A stretch of 44,425 nt of DNA from Oceaniradius stylonematis. GTDB lineage: Bacteria; Pseudomonadota; Alphaproteobacteria; Rhizobiales; Rhizobiaceae. Every line of letters starts with the position of its first letter. The first letter of the stretch is position 1. The notes under the pieces are model-generated. The model saw only the letters and a program-made list of their open reading frames with translations. It was not told the origin of the DNA and did no database searches. The stretch is from contig NZ_QFWV02000008.1 of the NCBI RefSeq assembly GCF_003149475.2, positions 4,248-48,672 of the forward strand, in the 5' to 3' direction. Positions 1 to 14,135 of this stretch are shown in pieces. The translations under genes were made by a program, and so were the position numbers.

Positions 1-132
1 CGCATCGTCTTCCAGCGGGAAGCCCTCGCGGCGGCTCTCACGCTGCAGGTAGAAGATGAGGCCGGCAAAGAACACCCAGAACACGTAGAGCGTCACTTGC
101 GCGACATCGATGTACCCTGTGATTTCAACCAT
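1..132 (-). CDS. puhA: Photosynthetic reaction centre H subunit, N-terminal fragment
   Basis: The first 44 residues of the reaction-centre H subunit are present; the rest lies beyond the window edge. The H subunit caps the cytoplasmic face of the L/M core and helps proton delivery to the secondary quinone. The sequence begins [12 protein letters not shown], runs through one membrane helix (about residues 11-29) and ends in the charged stretch [13 protein letters not shown], the usual H-subunit layout of a short periplasmic N-terminus, a single helix and then a cytoplasmic domain. An AGGAG ribosome-binding site precedes the ATG. It lies 22 bp downstream of lhaA on the same strand, the common lhaA-puhA order of purple-bacterial clusters. 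Confidence 0.93.
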   Translation of the reverse strand, partial: MVEITGYIDVAQVTLYVFWVFFAGLIFYLQRESRREGFPLEDDA

Positions 133-154
133 GGTTGTTCTCCTGGTTCATGGT

Positions 155-1615
155 TCATCCGGGCAGTTCGGCGATGCCGAACCGGCGGATTGGTTGATGG
201 TCCGTGCTGCGGCGGCGTGCACGCCCGACCAGCGGGCCGAGCGCCACGAGGCTCGCAAACAACAGACCGATTTCGATGTGATAGACGACGCCGTAACCGG
301 CGGCCGGTGCCGAAAGCGCCGATCCGGTCATGCCCGCCTCGACGGCGAAATTGACCGCGTCGCGGATGAAACCGCCAAGCGCCAGGCCGACCCCGATCGC
401 GGTCGCCTGCACCGCGCCCCAGGCGCCGATGGCAATCCCGCTGTCGGTGGTGTCGGAAACCTCCATCGCCGCCAGCATGGTGCAGACGGCGAACAGGCCA
501 CCGCCCAGCCCGATCAGCGCGGTGCCGATGCGGAACAGCGTCGGCGATTGCAGCGGCTCGGCGAAAACGACGGCGGAAAAGGCGACGACCCCGATCATCG
601 CGCCAAGCCCGGCCAGACGGTACATGTCGCGGCCCATGGCCAGCCAGCGGCCTGCCAACGCGAAGCCGACGAGTGTGCCGGCAGCCCATATCGCGGTCAA
701 AAGCGTGGTCGCCGAGACCGAAAGGCCCAGCACCTCGCCGCCATAGGGCTCGAGCAGAACGTCCTGCATGGCAAAGCCGGCGGCGCCCAGCGCCACGGCC
801 ACCAGAAGGCGCACGGTGCGGTCGTCCTTGCAATAGCCGGTGAAGGCTTCGCGGAAGGTGGGAACGGCACGGTCGGCGCGGGTCAGCTCGGCGTTGCGCG
901 GCTCCTGCTTCCACAGCGCGATGCCGTTGATGACAAGCGTTGCGACCGCCGCGCCCTGCACCACGCGGATCAGCGTGATCGCGTCGAAGTCGGCCAGCAT
1001 CCAGCCGAACGCAACCGCGCTGACCATCATGCCGACCAGCAGCATCACATAGGCCAGCGCGACGACGCGCGGCCGGTTGTCGGGCGCGGCAAGATCGGTG
1101 GCGAGCGCAAGCCCCGCGGTCTGCGTCATGTGCATGCCGATGCCTGTCAGAAGGAAGGCGAGCGCGGCACCGGCGGGCCCGGCCCATTCGGGGCCGGTGG
1201 TCTGCGATTGCAGCAACAGCAGCGCGAACGGCATGATGGCGAGGCCGCCGAACTGCAGCATCGAACCCAGCCAGATATAGGGAACCCGGCGCCAGCCCAG
1301 CACCGACTTGAACGTGTCCGACCGGTAGCCGATCAGGACGCGGAACGGTGCGGCAAGGACCGGAATGGCGATCATCGCCGCCACAAGGCTGGTGGCGACG
1401 CCCAGTTCGACGATCATCACCCGGTTCAGAGTGCCTGTCAGCAGCACCGTGGCCATGCCGACGGAGATCTGGAACATGCAAAGACGCAGCAGCCGGCCGA
1501 GCGGCAGATCCTCGGTGGCGGCATCGGCGAACGGCAGCCATCGCGGGCCGACATTCTGCCACATCGACCAGGCCGAACGCTTCCTGCGCGGATAATGGAT
1601 GCCGCCAAACGCCAT
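155..1615 (-). CDS. lhaA: LhaA, PucC-family light-harvesting 1 assembly protein
   Basis: This 486-residue polytopic membrane protein belongs to the PucC/LhaA branch of the major facilitator superfamily, which assists assembly of the LH1 antenna and perhaps delivers bacteriochlorophyll. The PucC-type N-terminal block is recognisable (LGRLLRLCMFQISVGM, then TLNRVMIVELGV and YRSDTFKSVLGWRRVPYIW), and about twelve hydrophobic helices follow. The ATG at 1615 was chosen because it shares one base with the bchM stop (TGATG) and gives the usual family length; a longer frame upstream runs antisense-free but through bchM and is not real. The position between bchM and puhA is the family's standard location and separates it from the second PucC homologue at 14136. 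Confidence 0.93.
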   Translation of the reverse strand: MAFGGIHYPRRKRSAWSMWQNVGPRWLPFADAATEDLPLGRLLRLCMFQISVGMATVLLTGTLNRVMIVELGVATSLVAAMIAIPVLAAPFRVLIGYRSDTFKSVLGWRRVPYIWLGSMLQFGGLAIMPFALLLLQSQTTGPEWAGPAGAALAFLLTGIGMHMTQTAGLALATDLAAPDNRPRVVALAYVMLLVGMMVSAVAFGWMLADFDAITLIRVVQGAAVATLVINGIALWKQEPRNAELTRADRAVPTFREAFTGYCKDDRTVRLLVAVALGAAGFAMQDVLLEPYGGEVLGLSVSATTLLTAIWAAGTLVGFALAGRWLAMGRDMYRLAGLGAMIGVVAFSAVVFAEPLQSPTLFRIGTALIGLGGGLFAVCTMLAAMEVSDTTDSGIAIGAWGAVQATAIGVGLALGGFIRDAVNFAVEAGMTGSALSAPAAGYGVVYHIEIGLLFASLVALGPLVGRARRRSTDHQPIRRFGIAELPG

Positions 1616-2340
1616 CAGCGCCGCACCTCCATTGCCTGCGAAATGTAAAAGCCGCTTGAAATGCGCGTGGTGCGCCCCATGCGCCAGCCTGCCATGTCGT
1701 CGCGCGCCTCGAGCATGCCCGACAGCCGGTCGGGCCGCACCGGCTCGATGCCCGGCGAGCGGTCGCTGCGCGGAAACATCTGCCCGATGGCGTGCATGGC
1801 GGCCAGCATCGGCGTGCGCGGCGCGATCGTGAACACCATGGCCCGCTCTGTGCGCTGGCCGAGCGCGGCGATGGCCGCGACCGCGTCGTCGGTGCGGTAA
1901 TGAATCAGCGAATCCATCGCGAACACCGCATCGAAGCGGCCATGGTCGGCCGACAGCATGTCGCCGGCCACAAATCGCGCTGTCCCGGCCACAGGCTCCT
2001 TGCGCTCGATCTCGGCAAGACGGTCGCGCGCAAATCCGACCATCTGTTCGGACAGATCGATGCCGAGCACATCGGCGCCGCGCCGCGCCAGTTCGAACGA
2101 GGCGACGCCCGAGCCGCATCCCGCATCGAGCACGCGCCAGCCGGAAAGATCGTCCGGCAGACAGGACAGAAGCGTTGCGCGCATCCGGTCCCGGCCCTCG
2201 CGCACCGTCTGGCGGATGCGGCTGACCTTTTCGTCGGTCACCAGCTTCTTCCAGCCATCGACCGCCGTCCGGTCGAAATAGACCTCCAGCTCGCCACGCC
2301 GCTTGGCGTATGTTCCGCTATGGACGTCCGCGGTCGTCAT
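1615..2340 (-). CDS. bchM: Magnesium-protoporphyrin IX O-methyltransferase
   Basis: BchM methylates the C13 propionate of Mg-protoporphyrin IX with S-adenosylmethionine, the step after BchH-dependent Mg insertion. The protein has 241 residues. The SAM-binding glycine motif VLDAGCGSG is at about residues 70-78, followed by the acidic strand GADVLGIDLS and the GDMLSADHGRFDAVFAMDS block. The C-terminal RTTRISSGFYISQAMEVRR matches the BchM end. The start lies one base after the bchL stop and the stop overlaps the lhaA start by one base, so translation is probably coupled. Confidence 0.94.
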   Translation of the reverse strand: MTTADVHSGTYAKRRGELEVYFDRTAVDGWKKLVTDEKVSRIRQTVREGRDRMRATLLSCLPDDLSGWRVLDAGCGSGVASFELARRGADVLGIDLSEQMVGFARDRLAEIERKEPVAGTARFVAGDMLSADHGRFDAVFAMDSLIHYRTDDAVAAIAALGQRTERAMVFTIAPRTPMLAAMHAIGQMFPRSDRSPGIEPVRPDRLSGMLEARDDMAGWRMGRTTRISSGFYISQAMEVRR

Positions 2341-2341
2341 C

Positions 2342-7015
<4,674 letters not shown>

Positions 7016-7044
<29 letters not shown>

Positions 7045-8614
7045 AGAGCGTCTCGATCGTGATCGGGTTCACGCCTTTTTCGGTCGCGAACAGTTCGGTG
7101 TTCCTACGCGCTTTTCCGCGCACGAAGAACGGGATTTTCCTCAGCTCTTGTTCGGCATCGCTTGTCCAGGACAGGGACCCGAAGCTCGCCGCCATGCCTT
7201 CATTCGCCACAAGATCCTGCGTTTTATCATCAGGCGCGGTCCGGGCTTCGGGTATCTCGATGGTCTCATGGTTCGCCCCGGCATGCAATGCCGCCAGATG
7301 CGAGGCCTGCGCACCGTCGTTGAATTCGAAGTCCTCGCGGAACATGCCCAGCAGATGCTCTTCCAGCCCCATGACCAGCGGGTGCACGAAACTGTCGAAC
7401 ATCACGTTCGCACCCTCGAACCCCATGAAGGGCGAATAGCGCGCCGGGAAATCCTGGACATGGACGGGCGCCGAGATCACTGCGCAGCCGATCCTCAGGC
7501 GCTTGGCGATGTGCCGTTCCATCTGCGTGCCGAGCACCAGCTCGGGCTGGGCGGCAACGATCGCGTCCTCGACCTCCAGATGATCGTCGGTGATGAGCGC
7601 TTCGACACCGTACTGCTGAGCCGCAGCGCGAACGTCGCGCGCGAACTCGCGGCTGTAGGTGCCAAGGCCGCAGACCTTGAAGCCCAGCTCGTGTTCGGCA
7701 ACCCGGGCGGCGGCAATCGCATGGGTGGCATCGCCGAAGATGAAGACCCGCTTGCCCGTCAGATAGTTGGAATCGATCGACCGCGAGTACCAGGAAAACC
7801 GTTCGTCCGCCTCGGCGATCACCGGCTCGGGATCGGTGTCGGTGAGCGCGGCCACCTCGCGGACGAATTCGCGAGTCGCGTTGACGCCCATCGGCACCGT
7901 CTCGACGACGGGCTGCCGATAGGTCCGCTTGAGCCATTGCGCCGCTGTTCCGGCGATTTCGGGATAGAGCACGACGTTGAAGTCGGCGTTCGGCAGCCGG
8001 GTCAGATCGTGCGGCGTCGCGCCCATCGGCGCGACCACATTGACCGCAACGCCCAGCGCACCCAAAAGCCGCGTGATCTCGGTGACATCGTCGCGATGGC
8101 GGAAGCCGAGCGCGGTCGGCCCCAAAATGTTGCACGACTTCGGCGCGCCTTCGGGCTTTGGTTCGGGCGTACGCCCGCCGGCCAGCCCGCGCACGAGCTG
8201 GAAGAAGGTTTCCGCCGCGCCCCAGTTTTCCTTCTTCTGGTAGGACGGCAGTTCGAGCGGGATCACCGGGACGTTCAGGTCGAGCGTCTTGGCGAGCCCG
8301 CCCGGATCGTCCTGGATCAGTTCGGCCGTGCACGATGCGCCGACGATGATCGCCTGCGGGTCGAACCGCTCGACGGCCTCCCTGCAGGCGGTCTTGAAAA
8401 TCTCGGCGGTGTCGGCGCCCAGATCGCGCGCCTGGAAGGTCGTGTAGGTGACCGGCGGGCGTTCCTTGCGCCGCTCGATCATCGTGAACAGAAGATCGGC
8501 ATAGGTGTCGCCCTGCGGCGCGTGCAGAACGTAATGCAGCCCCTTCATGCCGGTGGCGACGCGCATCGCCCCCACATGCGGCGGTCCCTCATAGGTCCAG
8601 ACGGTCAGCTGCAT
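7016..8614 (-). CDS. bchB: Dark-operative protochlorophyllide reductase, subunit B
   Basis: BchB forms the catalytic NB heterotetramer with BchN, which stereospecifically reduces ring D of protochlorophyllide to chlorophyllide a. The 532-residue protein starts [17 protein letters not shown]. Asp36 (in APQGDTY) and Cys95 (in VGASCTAEL) occupy the positions of the known BchB [4Fe-4S] ligands, including the unusual aspartate ligand. The C-terminal segment [29 protein letters not shown] is the family's protochlorophyllide-reductase C-terminal domain. The ATG at 8614 lies one base beyond the bchN stop; the longer frame to 8767 would sit within bchN. Confidence 0.96.
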
Positions 8615-8615
8615 G

Positions 8616-10472
<1,857 letters not shown>

Positions 10473-10500
10473 TCAAGCCATCCTCCCTGACCTGGGAAGA

Positions 10501-10530
10501 AATCTAGACCGCCATTTTGCAAAGTGTCAA
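10501..10530 (-). promoter_or_regulatory. Putative sigma70 promoter of the bchF operon
   Basis: Read on the minus strand, a perfect -35 hexamer TTGACA (plus 10525-10530) is followed after 18 bp by TAGATT (plus 10501-10506), a 4/6 match to the -10 consensus. This predicts a transcript start near 10494 and a leader of about 35 nt before the bchF ATG. The -35 hexamer is part of the PpsR-type palindrome at 10525-10542, so repressor binding would block RNA polymerase directly. Confidence 0.6.
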
Positions 10531-10558
10531 CTTTAATTGACGTTTATTTTTGTTTACA
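10525..10558. promoter_or_regulatory. Two overlapping PpsR/CrtJ-type operators upstream of bchF
   Basis: PpsR/CrtJ binds TGT-N12-ACA. Here TGTCAACTTTAATTGACG (10525-10542) matches with one end base changed. CGT-N12-ACA (10541-10558) matches with one base changed and shares two bases with the first site. PpsR is known to bind paired sites cooperatively in bacteriochlorophyll and carotenoid promoters. The rest of the bchF-ppaA interval (to 10723) shows no other recognised operator; a short hairpin (10700-10715) lies just before the ppaA start. Confidence 0.7.
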
Positions 10559-10723
10559 ATCGCGCATCGCTGTTCCATCCTTGATCCGTTGGGGTTGGTC
10601 GCACGAGCGCAAAGCCGGGTGCCGGCCAATAACCGGTCGCCGTCCCTGGCAGGAAAATCGGGGCCCGCGTAGCGTGGCCATCTTCATGCGCGATCGGGAA
10701 CGCGGCACGCCGCGTAACAAGCC

Positions 10724-11671
10724 ATGACGGAAGAACGAGACGACGTTTCGGGGTTCGACGAACACCCCATGCCCATCGATGCCGACCGGGTCGGCGCCCA
10801 TGTGCATGCCGGCACGCGAATCGATCTTTACAGCGGTTCGCGCGGCTCGGCGCTGAACGGGACCGACCGGCACCGGTTCCACCGGATCATCGGCACCGCG
10901 ATATTCGAACGGACCAGCCGCCGGTTCGGCAATCCGCAGCGCGCCGACGGCGCCGACGCGGAGACCGACGCAGCCCTCATCGACAGCATCAAGACCGCCC
11001 TCTACGAGCGTGGCGATGTCGCGGCCGATCCCGCCGTCCGGCGTCTTCTGCGCAAGGAAGCCGCGGCGCGGCCCAAGCTGATGCTCTTCGAGCGCGTTGC
11101 CCGGTCGCTCGGCGATGACTGGTGCGACGACACGCGCAGCTTTTGGGCGGTAACGATGGCGATGGGCCGTCTCCAGGTACTGCTGCGCACGACCCTGGCG
11201 ACCGCGCCGCGCCCCACCGACGGCAACGAGACCGGCCATGCCCTTCTGACCTTTCCGGCGGGCGAGGACCACCATTTCGGCCATTGCGTGCTCGACGAGA
11301 TGTTCCGGTCACGCGGTTGGGTGACCCGCATGCTCCAGCAGGAAACGCCGTCGGACCTGGCCGGCCACCTGACGCGCCATCGCTACGATCTGGTCTGCCT
11401 GTCCTGGTCGACCGGCGCACTCGACCGGATGGCCGCCGCGGCCATGTCGGCGATCGATGCCATGCCGGCCGCCGAGCGCCCGGCCGTCATCGCCGGCGGC
11501 GTTGCCAGCACCGCAAACCGGCGCTGGATGGTGCGTCTGGGAGTTGATCAAGTGTGCGACACGGCCTATGGCGCGATCGGCATTGCGGAATCCCTGCTGG
11601 CCGACCGGCGTGTCCGGACGGCATTACCGGACCGCGAAACGAAAAAAGAGCCTATCGAAAGGGCCGGATGA
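10724..11671 (+). CDS. ppaA: PpaA/AerR-type antirepressor with cobalamin-binding domain
   Basis: PpaA (AerR) binds cobalamin and modulates DNA binding by the PpsR/CrtJ repressor. The 315-residue protein has a variable N-terminal half and a C-terminal B12-binding-type fold, with FPAGEDHHFGHCVLDEMFRSRGW (about 178-199) as the cobalamin-binding loop region. Histidines 183, 184 and 187 are candidate axial ligands. GGVASTANRRWMVRLGVDQVCDT near the end is the other recognisable block. The ATG at 10724 follows an in-frame TAA, has no Shine-Dalgarno sequence and lies 8 nt after a GC hairpin. An internal ATG (10769) could give a shorter form, as described for AerR of Rhodobacter capsulatus. It lies 6 bp upstream of ppsR in the same operon. 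Confidence 0.88.
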   Translation: MTEERDDVSGFDEHPMPIDADRVGAHVHAGTRIDLYSGSRGSALNGTDRHRFHRIIGTAIFERTSRRFGNPQRADGADAETDAALIDSIKTALYERGDVAADPAVRRLLRKEAAARPKLMLFERVARSLGDDWCDDTRSFWAVTMAMGRLQVLLRTTLATAPRPTDGNETGHALLTFPAGEDHHFGHCVLDEMFRSRGWVTRMLQQETPSDLAGHLTRHRYDLVCLSWSTGALDRMAAAAMSAIDAMPAAERPAVIAGGVASTANRRWMVRLGVDQVCDTAYGAIGIAESLLADRRVRTALPDRETKKEPIERAG

Positions 11672-11677
11672 GCGCTG

Positions 11678-13114
11678 ATGGAAAAGCAGGTCTCCCGTCA
11701 CAATCATCGCATTTTCGGCCGGTCCGCCCGGCTTTTCGACCAAGCCGGTCCTGAAGCGAGTGCGTTTCTCGCCTCCGTCGGCGCCGACGTGTCATTGCTC
11801 CTGTCGGCCGAGGGCGACATTATCGATGTTGCCTATCGCGACCCATCGCTCGAACGTTACGGCATCGACGACTGGATCGGCCGCGCCTGGCGCGACACGG
11901 TGACCGTCGAATGCGTCGACAAGATCGACGCGCTGATCGAGGAAAACGCCAAGACCGGCACGACAAGGCGCCGTCAGGTCAACCATCCCGCATCCGGCAT
12001 GCAGGATCTGCCCGTCGACTACACGCTTCTGACCGTCGAAGGCATGCCGTGGCGGCTGGCGCTGGGCGAGGACATGCGAAAGCTGTCCGAACTGCAGCAG
12101 CAGCTCGTGCGGACCCAGGCCGAACTGGAGACCGAGTATCGCAAGATCAGGGACGCCGAGAGCCGCTACCGGACCATCTTCCACAAGACCGCGCAGGCGA
12201 TCATCGTCATCGACGGCGAAAGCCACGCGGTCATCGACATCAATCTGACCGGCGCCAACCTTCTGCACCAGCCTGCCGAACGCATCATCGACAAGCCGGT
12301 GCTGCAGCTGATCGAGCGTGAGGACCGCGCGAAACTGACCGATGCGCTGAATGCGGCGCGCCACGGCGGCACCCGGCAGAACCTGACGCTCCGAGCTGCC
12401 GGCCATCCCGAACCGCTGCTCGGCGTCATCGAACCCTATCGCGAAAGCGGCCGCGGCAACCTCATGCTGTCGCTGGTCCCCGCCGCCGCGGCCAGCGCCC
12501 ATGCAGCCCCCGAGGGCGCCGACACCGCTCTGCTGGACAGCTTCCCGGAGGCGCTGGTGCTGATCGACCGCAAAGGCATGATCAGCATCGCCAACGACCC
12601 GTTCCTCGACCTCATCCACGTCCTCAACAAGTCGTTGGTGGTCGACCGCAATCTCAACAACTGGCTCGGCGCCTCCTCGGTCGATCTGCAGGTGCTCCTG
12701 TCGCGGGTCCGCGAGGAAGGCCAAGTCCGCCAGTTCTCCACCGTCATCCGCGACGAGCTGGGCACCACCCGAACCGTTGCCGTGTCCGCCGCGCGCATGA
12801 GCGGCGATGCCGACGATCAGCGCATCGGCGTCGTCATCACCGAAGCGAGCCGGCGCGACAGCCAGTTCGCCGTGCCCGCGCCCGGCGTCGAGAGCGGATC
12901 GTCCGACTTTGCAGAACTGGTCGGCCGCGTGCCGCTCAAGGACCTGATCCGCGAGGCGGTCGATGTCATCGAGAAGATGTGCATCGAGGCGGCCCTGCGC
13001 CAGACCGACAACAATCGGGCCTCGGCCGCCGACATGCTCGGCCTGTCGCGCCAGAGCCTTTACATCAAGCTTCGCCGCCACGGTCTCGAGGATTTCGGCA
13101 ACGCATCCAGCTAG
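11678..13114 (+). CDS. ppsR: PpsR/CrtJ photosynthesis gene repressor
   Basis: PpsR represses bch, crt and puc genes under aerobic or bright conditions. The 478-residue protein shows an N-terminal domain (about 1-125), a coiled linker rich in Glu and Gln (LQQQLVRTQAELETEYRKIRDAE, about 134-160), PAS domain 1 (YRTIFHKTAQAIIVIDGES onward), PAS domain 2 (SFPEALVLIDRKGMISIAN onward) and a FIS-type helix-turn-helix at about 437-470 (NNRASAADMLGLSRQSLYIKL). Only two cysteines are present, C79 and C435. C435 corresponds in position to the DNA-binding-domain cysteine of Rhodobacter PpsR, while no cysteine occurs in the PAS linker where the second redox cysteine sits there. Candidate operators lie immediately downstream (13147-13190) and at 10525-10558. 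Confidence 0.95.
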   Translation: MEKQVSRHNHRIFGRSARLFDQAGPEASAFLASVGADVSLLLSAEGDIIDVAYRDPSLERYGIDDWIGRAWRDTVTVECVDKIDALIEENAKTGTTRRRQVNHPASGMQDLPVDYTLLTVEGMPWRLALGEDMRKLSELQQQLVRTQAELETEYRKIRDAESRYRTIFHKTAQAIIVIDGESHAVIDINLTGANLLHQPAERIIDKPVLQLIEREDRAKLTDALNAARHGGTRQNLTLRAAGHPEPLLGVIEPYRESGRGNLMLSLVPAAAASAHAAPEGADTALLDSFPEALVLIDRKGMISIANDPFLDLIHVLNKSLVVDRNLNNWLGASSVDLQVLLSRVREEGQVRQFSTVIRDELGTTRTVAVSAARMSGDADDQRIGVVITEASRRDSQFAVPAPGVESGSSDFAELVGRVPLKDLIREAVDVIEKMCIEAALRQTDNNRASAADMLGLSRQSLYIKLRRHGLEDFGNASS

Positions 13115-13146
13115 GCATTGCATCCGCGTCAACTGGCGCGCATTTT

Positions 13147-13190
13147 TGACAGTTCATACTGTCAATTCTGATTGACACTTTCGCCTGTCA
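13147..13190. promoter_or_regulatory. Array of four alternating PpsR half-sites between ppsR and bchG
   Basis: TGACA (13147), TGTCA (13160), TGACA (13173) and TGTCA (13186) alternate at exactly 13-bp intervals. The middle pair is the perfect PpsR operator TGTCAATTCTGATTGACA (13160-13177, TGT-N12-ACA). The flanking pairs form the mirror arrangement TGACA-N8-TGTCA. The array ends 16 bp before the bchG start and includes its candidate -35 hexamer. Confidence 0.8.
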
Positions 13191-13200
13191 GACTTAGCGT
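13172..13200 (+). promoter_or_regulatory. Putative bchG promoter inside the PpsR array
   Basis: A perfect TTGACA (13172-13177) is followed after 17 bp by TAGCGT (13195-13200), a weak 3/6 match to the -10 consensus. The predicted start would fall at about 13206-13208, on or next to the bchG ATG at 13207. A second TTGACA at 13146-13151 could serve an alternative promoter, with -10 near 13169-13174. Confidence 0.4.
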
Positions 13201-13206
13201 TCCGGC

Positions 13207-14121
13207 ATGGACGCGACCACCGCACCCCAGACACGGCCCGCCTTTCCCGCGCCGAGCGCGGTGCTGGCGCTGCTCAAGCCCATCACATGGTTTCCCCCCA
13301 TGTGGGCCTATGCCTGCGGCACGGTTTCGGTCGGCGCCGTCAGCCCCGAACGCTGGCCCTACATCATTGGCGGCATCATCCTGGCCGGCCCGCTGATCTG
13401 CGGCGGCAGCCAGGCGATCAACGACTGGTTCGACCGCCATGTCGACGCGATCAACGAGCCCGACCGGGTGATCCCGTCGGGCCGCATGCCCGGCCGCTGG
13501 GGGCTTTACATCGCGCTGATATGGACCGTCCTTTCATTTGCCGTGGCGGCGTTGCTCGGCCCGTGGGTCCTGGTCGCGGCGACGATCGGAATCGCGTTCG
13601 CCTGGGCCTATTCCATGCCGCCCTTCCGCCTGAAGCTGAATGGCTGGTGGGGCAACGGCGCGGTCGGCTTTTCCTATGAGAGCCTGCCCTGGATGACGGC
13701 AGCCGCCGCCGCGCTCGGAACGCTCCCGCCCGGCCCGGTGCTCGTGGTCGCGCTCCTCTATGGCCTTGGCGCGCACGGCATCATGACGATCAACGATTTC
13801 AAGGCGATCGAGGGCGACACGCAGATGGGCGTGCGCAGCCTGCCCGTACAGTTGGGCGCAAAGCGCGCCGCGCTTGTCGCAAGCCTCGTTATGGCGGTTC
13901 CACAAGCCATTGTGATCGCCATCCTTTTCGCGCTTGCCATGCCATGGCACGCCGCGGCGATTGCCGTGCTGCTGCTGGTCCAGGCCGGCGCCATGGTCCG
14001 CTTCGTGGGCAACCCGCTCAAATTCGATGTCTGGTTCAGCGCCATCGGCGTGGGCCTTTACGTCACCGGCATGATGATCGCCGCGTTCGCCTTGCGGGCG
14101 GCGACAGCTCCAACGGTCTGA
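13207..14121 (+). CDS. bchG: Bacteriochlorophyll synthase (geranylgeranyl/phytyl transferase)
   Basis: BchG esterifies bacteriochlorophyllide a with geranylgeranyl or phytyl diphosphate, completing the pigment. The 304-residue UbiA-family membrane protein has the first aspartate motif NDWFDRHVDAINEPDR at 72-87 and the second, NDFKAIEGD, at 196-204. These bind the Mg-diphosphate of the prenyl donor. KPITWFPPMWAYACGTVS (24-41) is characteristic of chlorophyll synthases. About eight membrane helices are visible. The ATG has no Shine-Dalgarno sequence and follows the PpsR array by 16 bp. It heads the bchG-bch2-bchP group; the next gene starts 14 bp after its stop. Confidence 0.96.
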   Translation: MDATTAPQTRPAFPAPSAVLALLKPITWFPPMWAYACGTVSVGAVSPERWPYIIGGIILAGPLICGGSQAINDWFDRHVDAINEPDRVIPSGRMPGRWGLYIALIWTVLSFAVAALLGPWVLVAATIGIAFAWAYSMPPFRLKLNGWWGNGAVGFSYESLPWMTAAAAALGTLPPGPVLVVALLYGLGAHGIMTINDFKAIEGDTQMGVRSLPVQLGAKRAALVASLVMAVPQAIVIAILFALAMPWHAAAIAVLLLVQAGAMVRFVGNPLKFDVWFSAIGVGLYVTGMMIAAFALRAATAPTV

Positions 14122-14135
14122 GGAGGCACGACAAG

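Noticed and set aside
110-1648. A 512-codon plus-strand frame opposite lhaA.
   Set aside because: It is a shadow of lhaA with no recognisable domain or ribosome-binding context.
10524-10727. A 67-codon plus-strand frame ending in an ATGA overlap with ppaA.
   Set aside because: Its start lies inside the PpsR operators of bchF, it has no ribosome-binding site and its product has no recognisable features, so it was treated as leader sequence.
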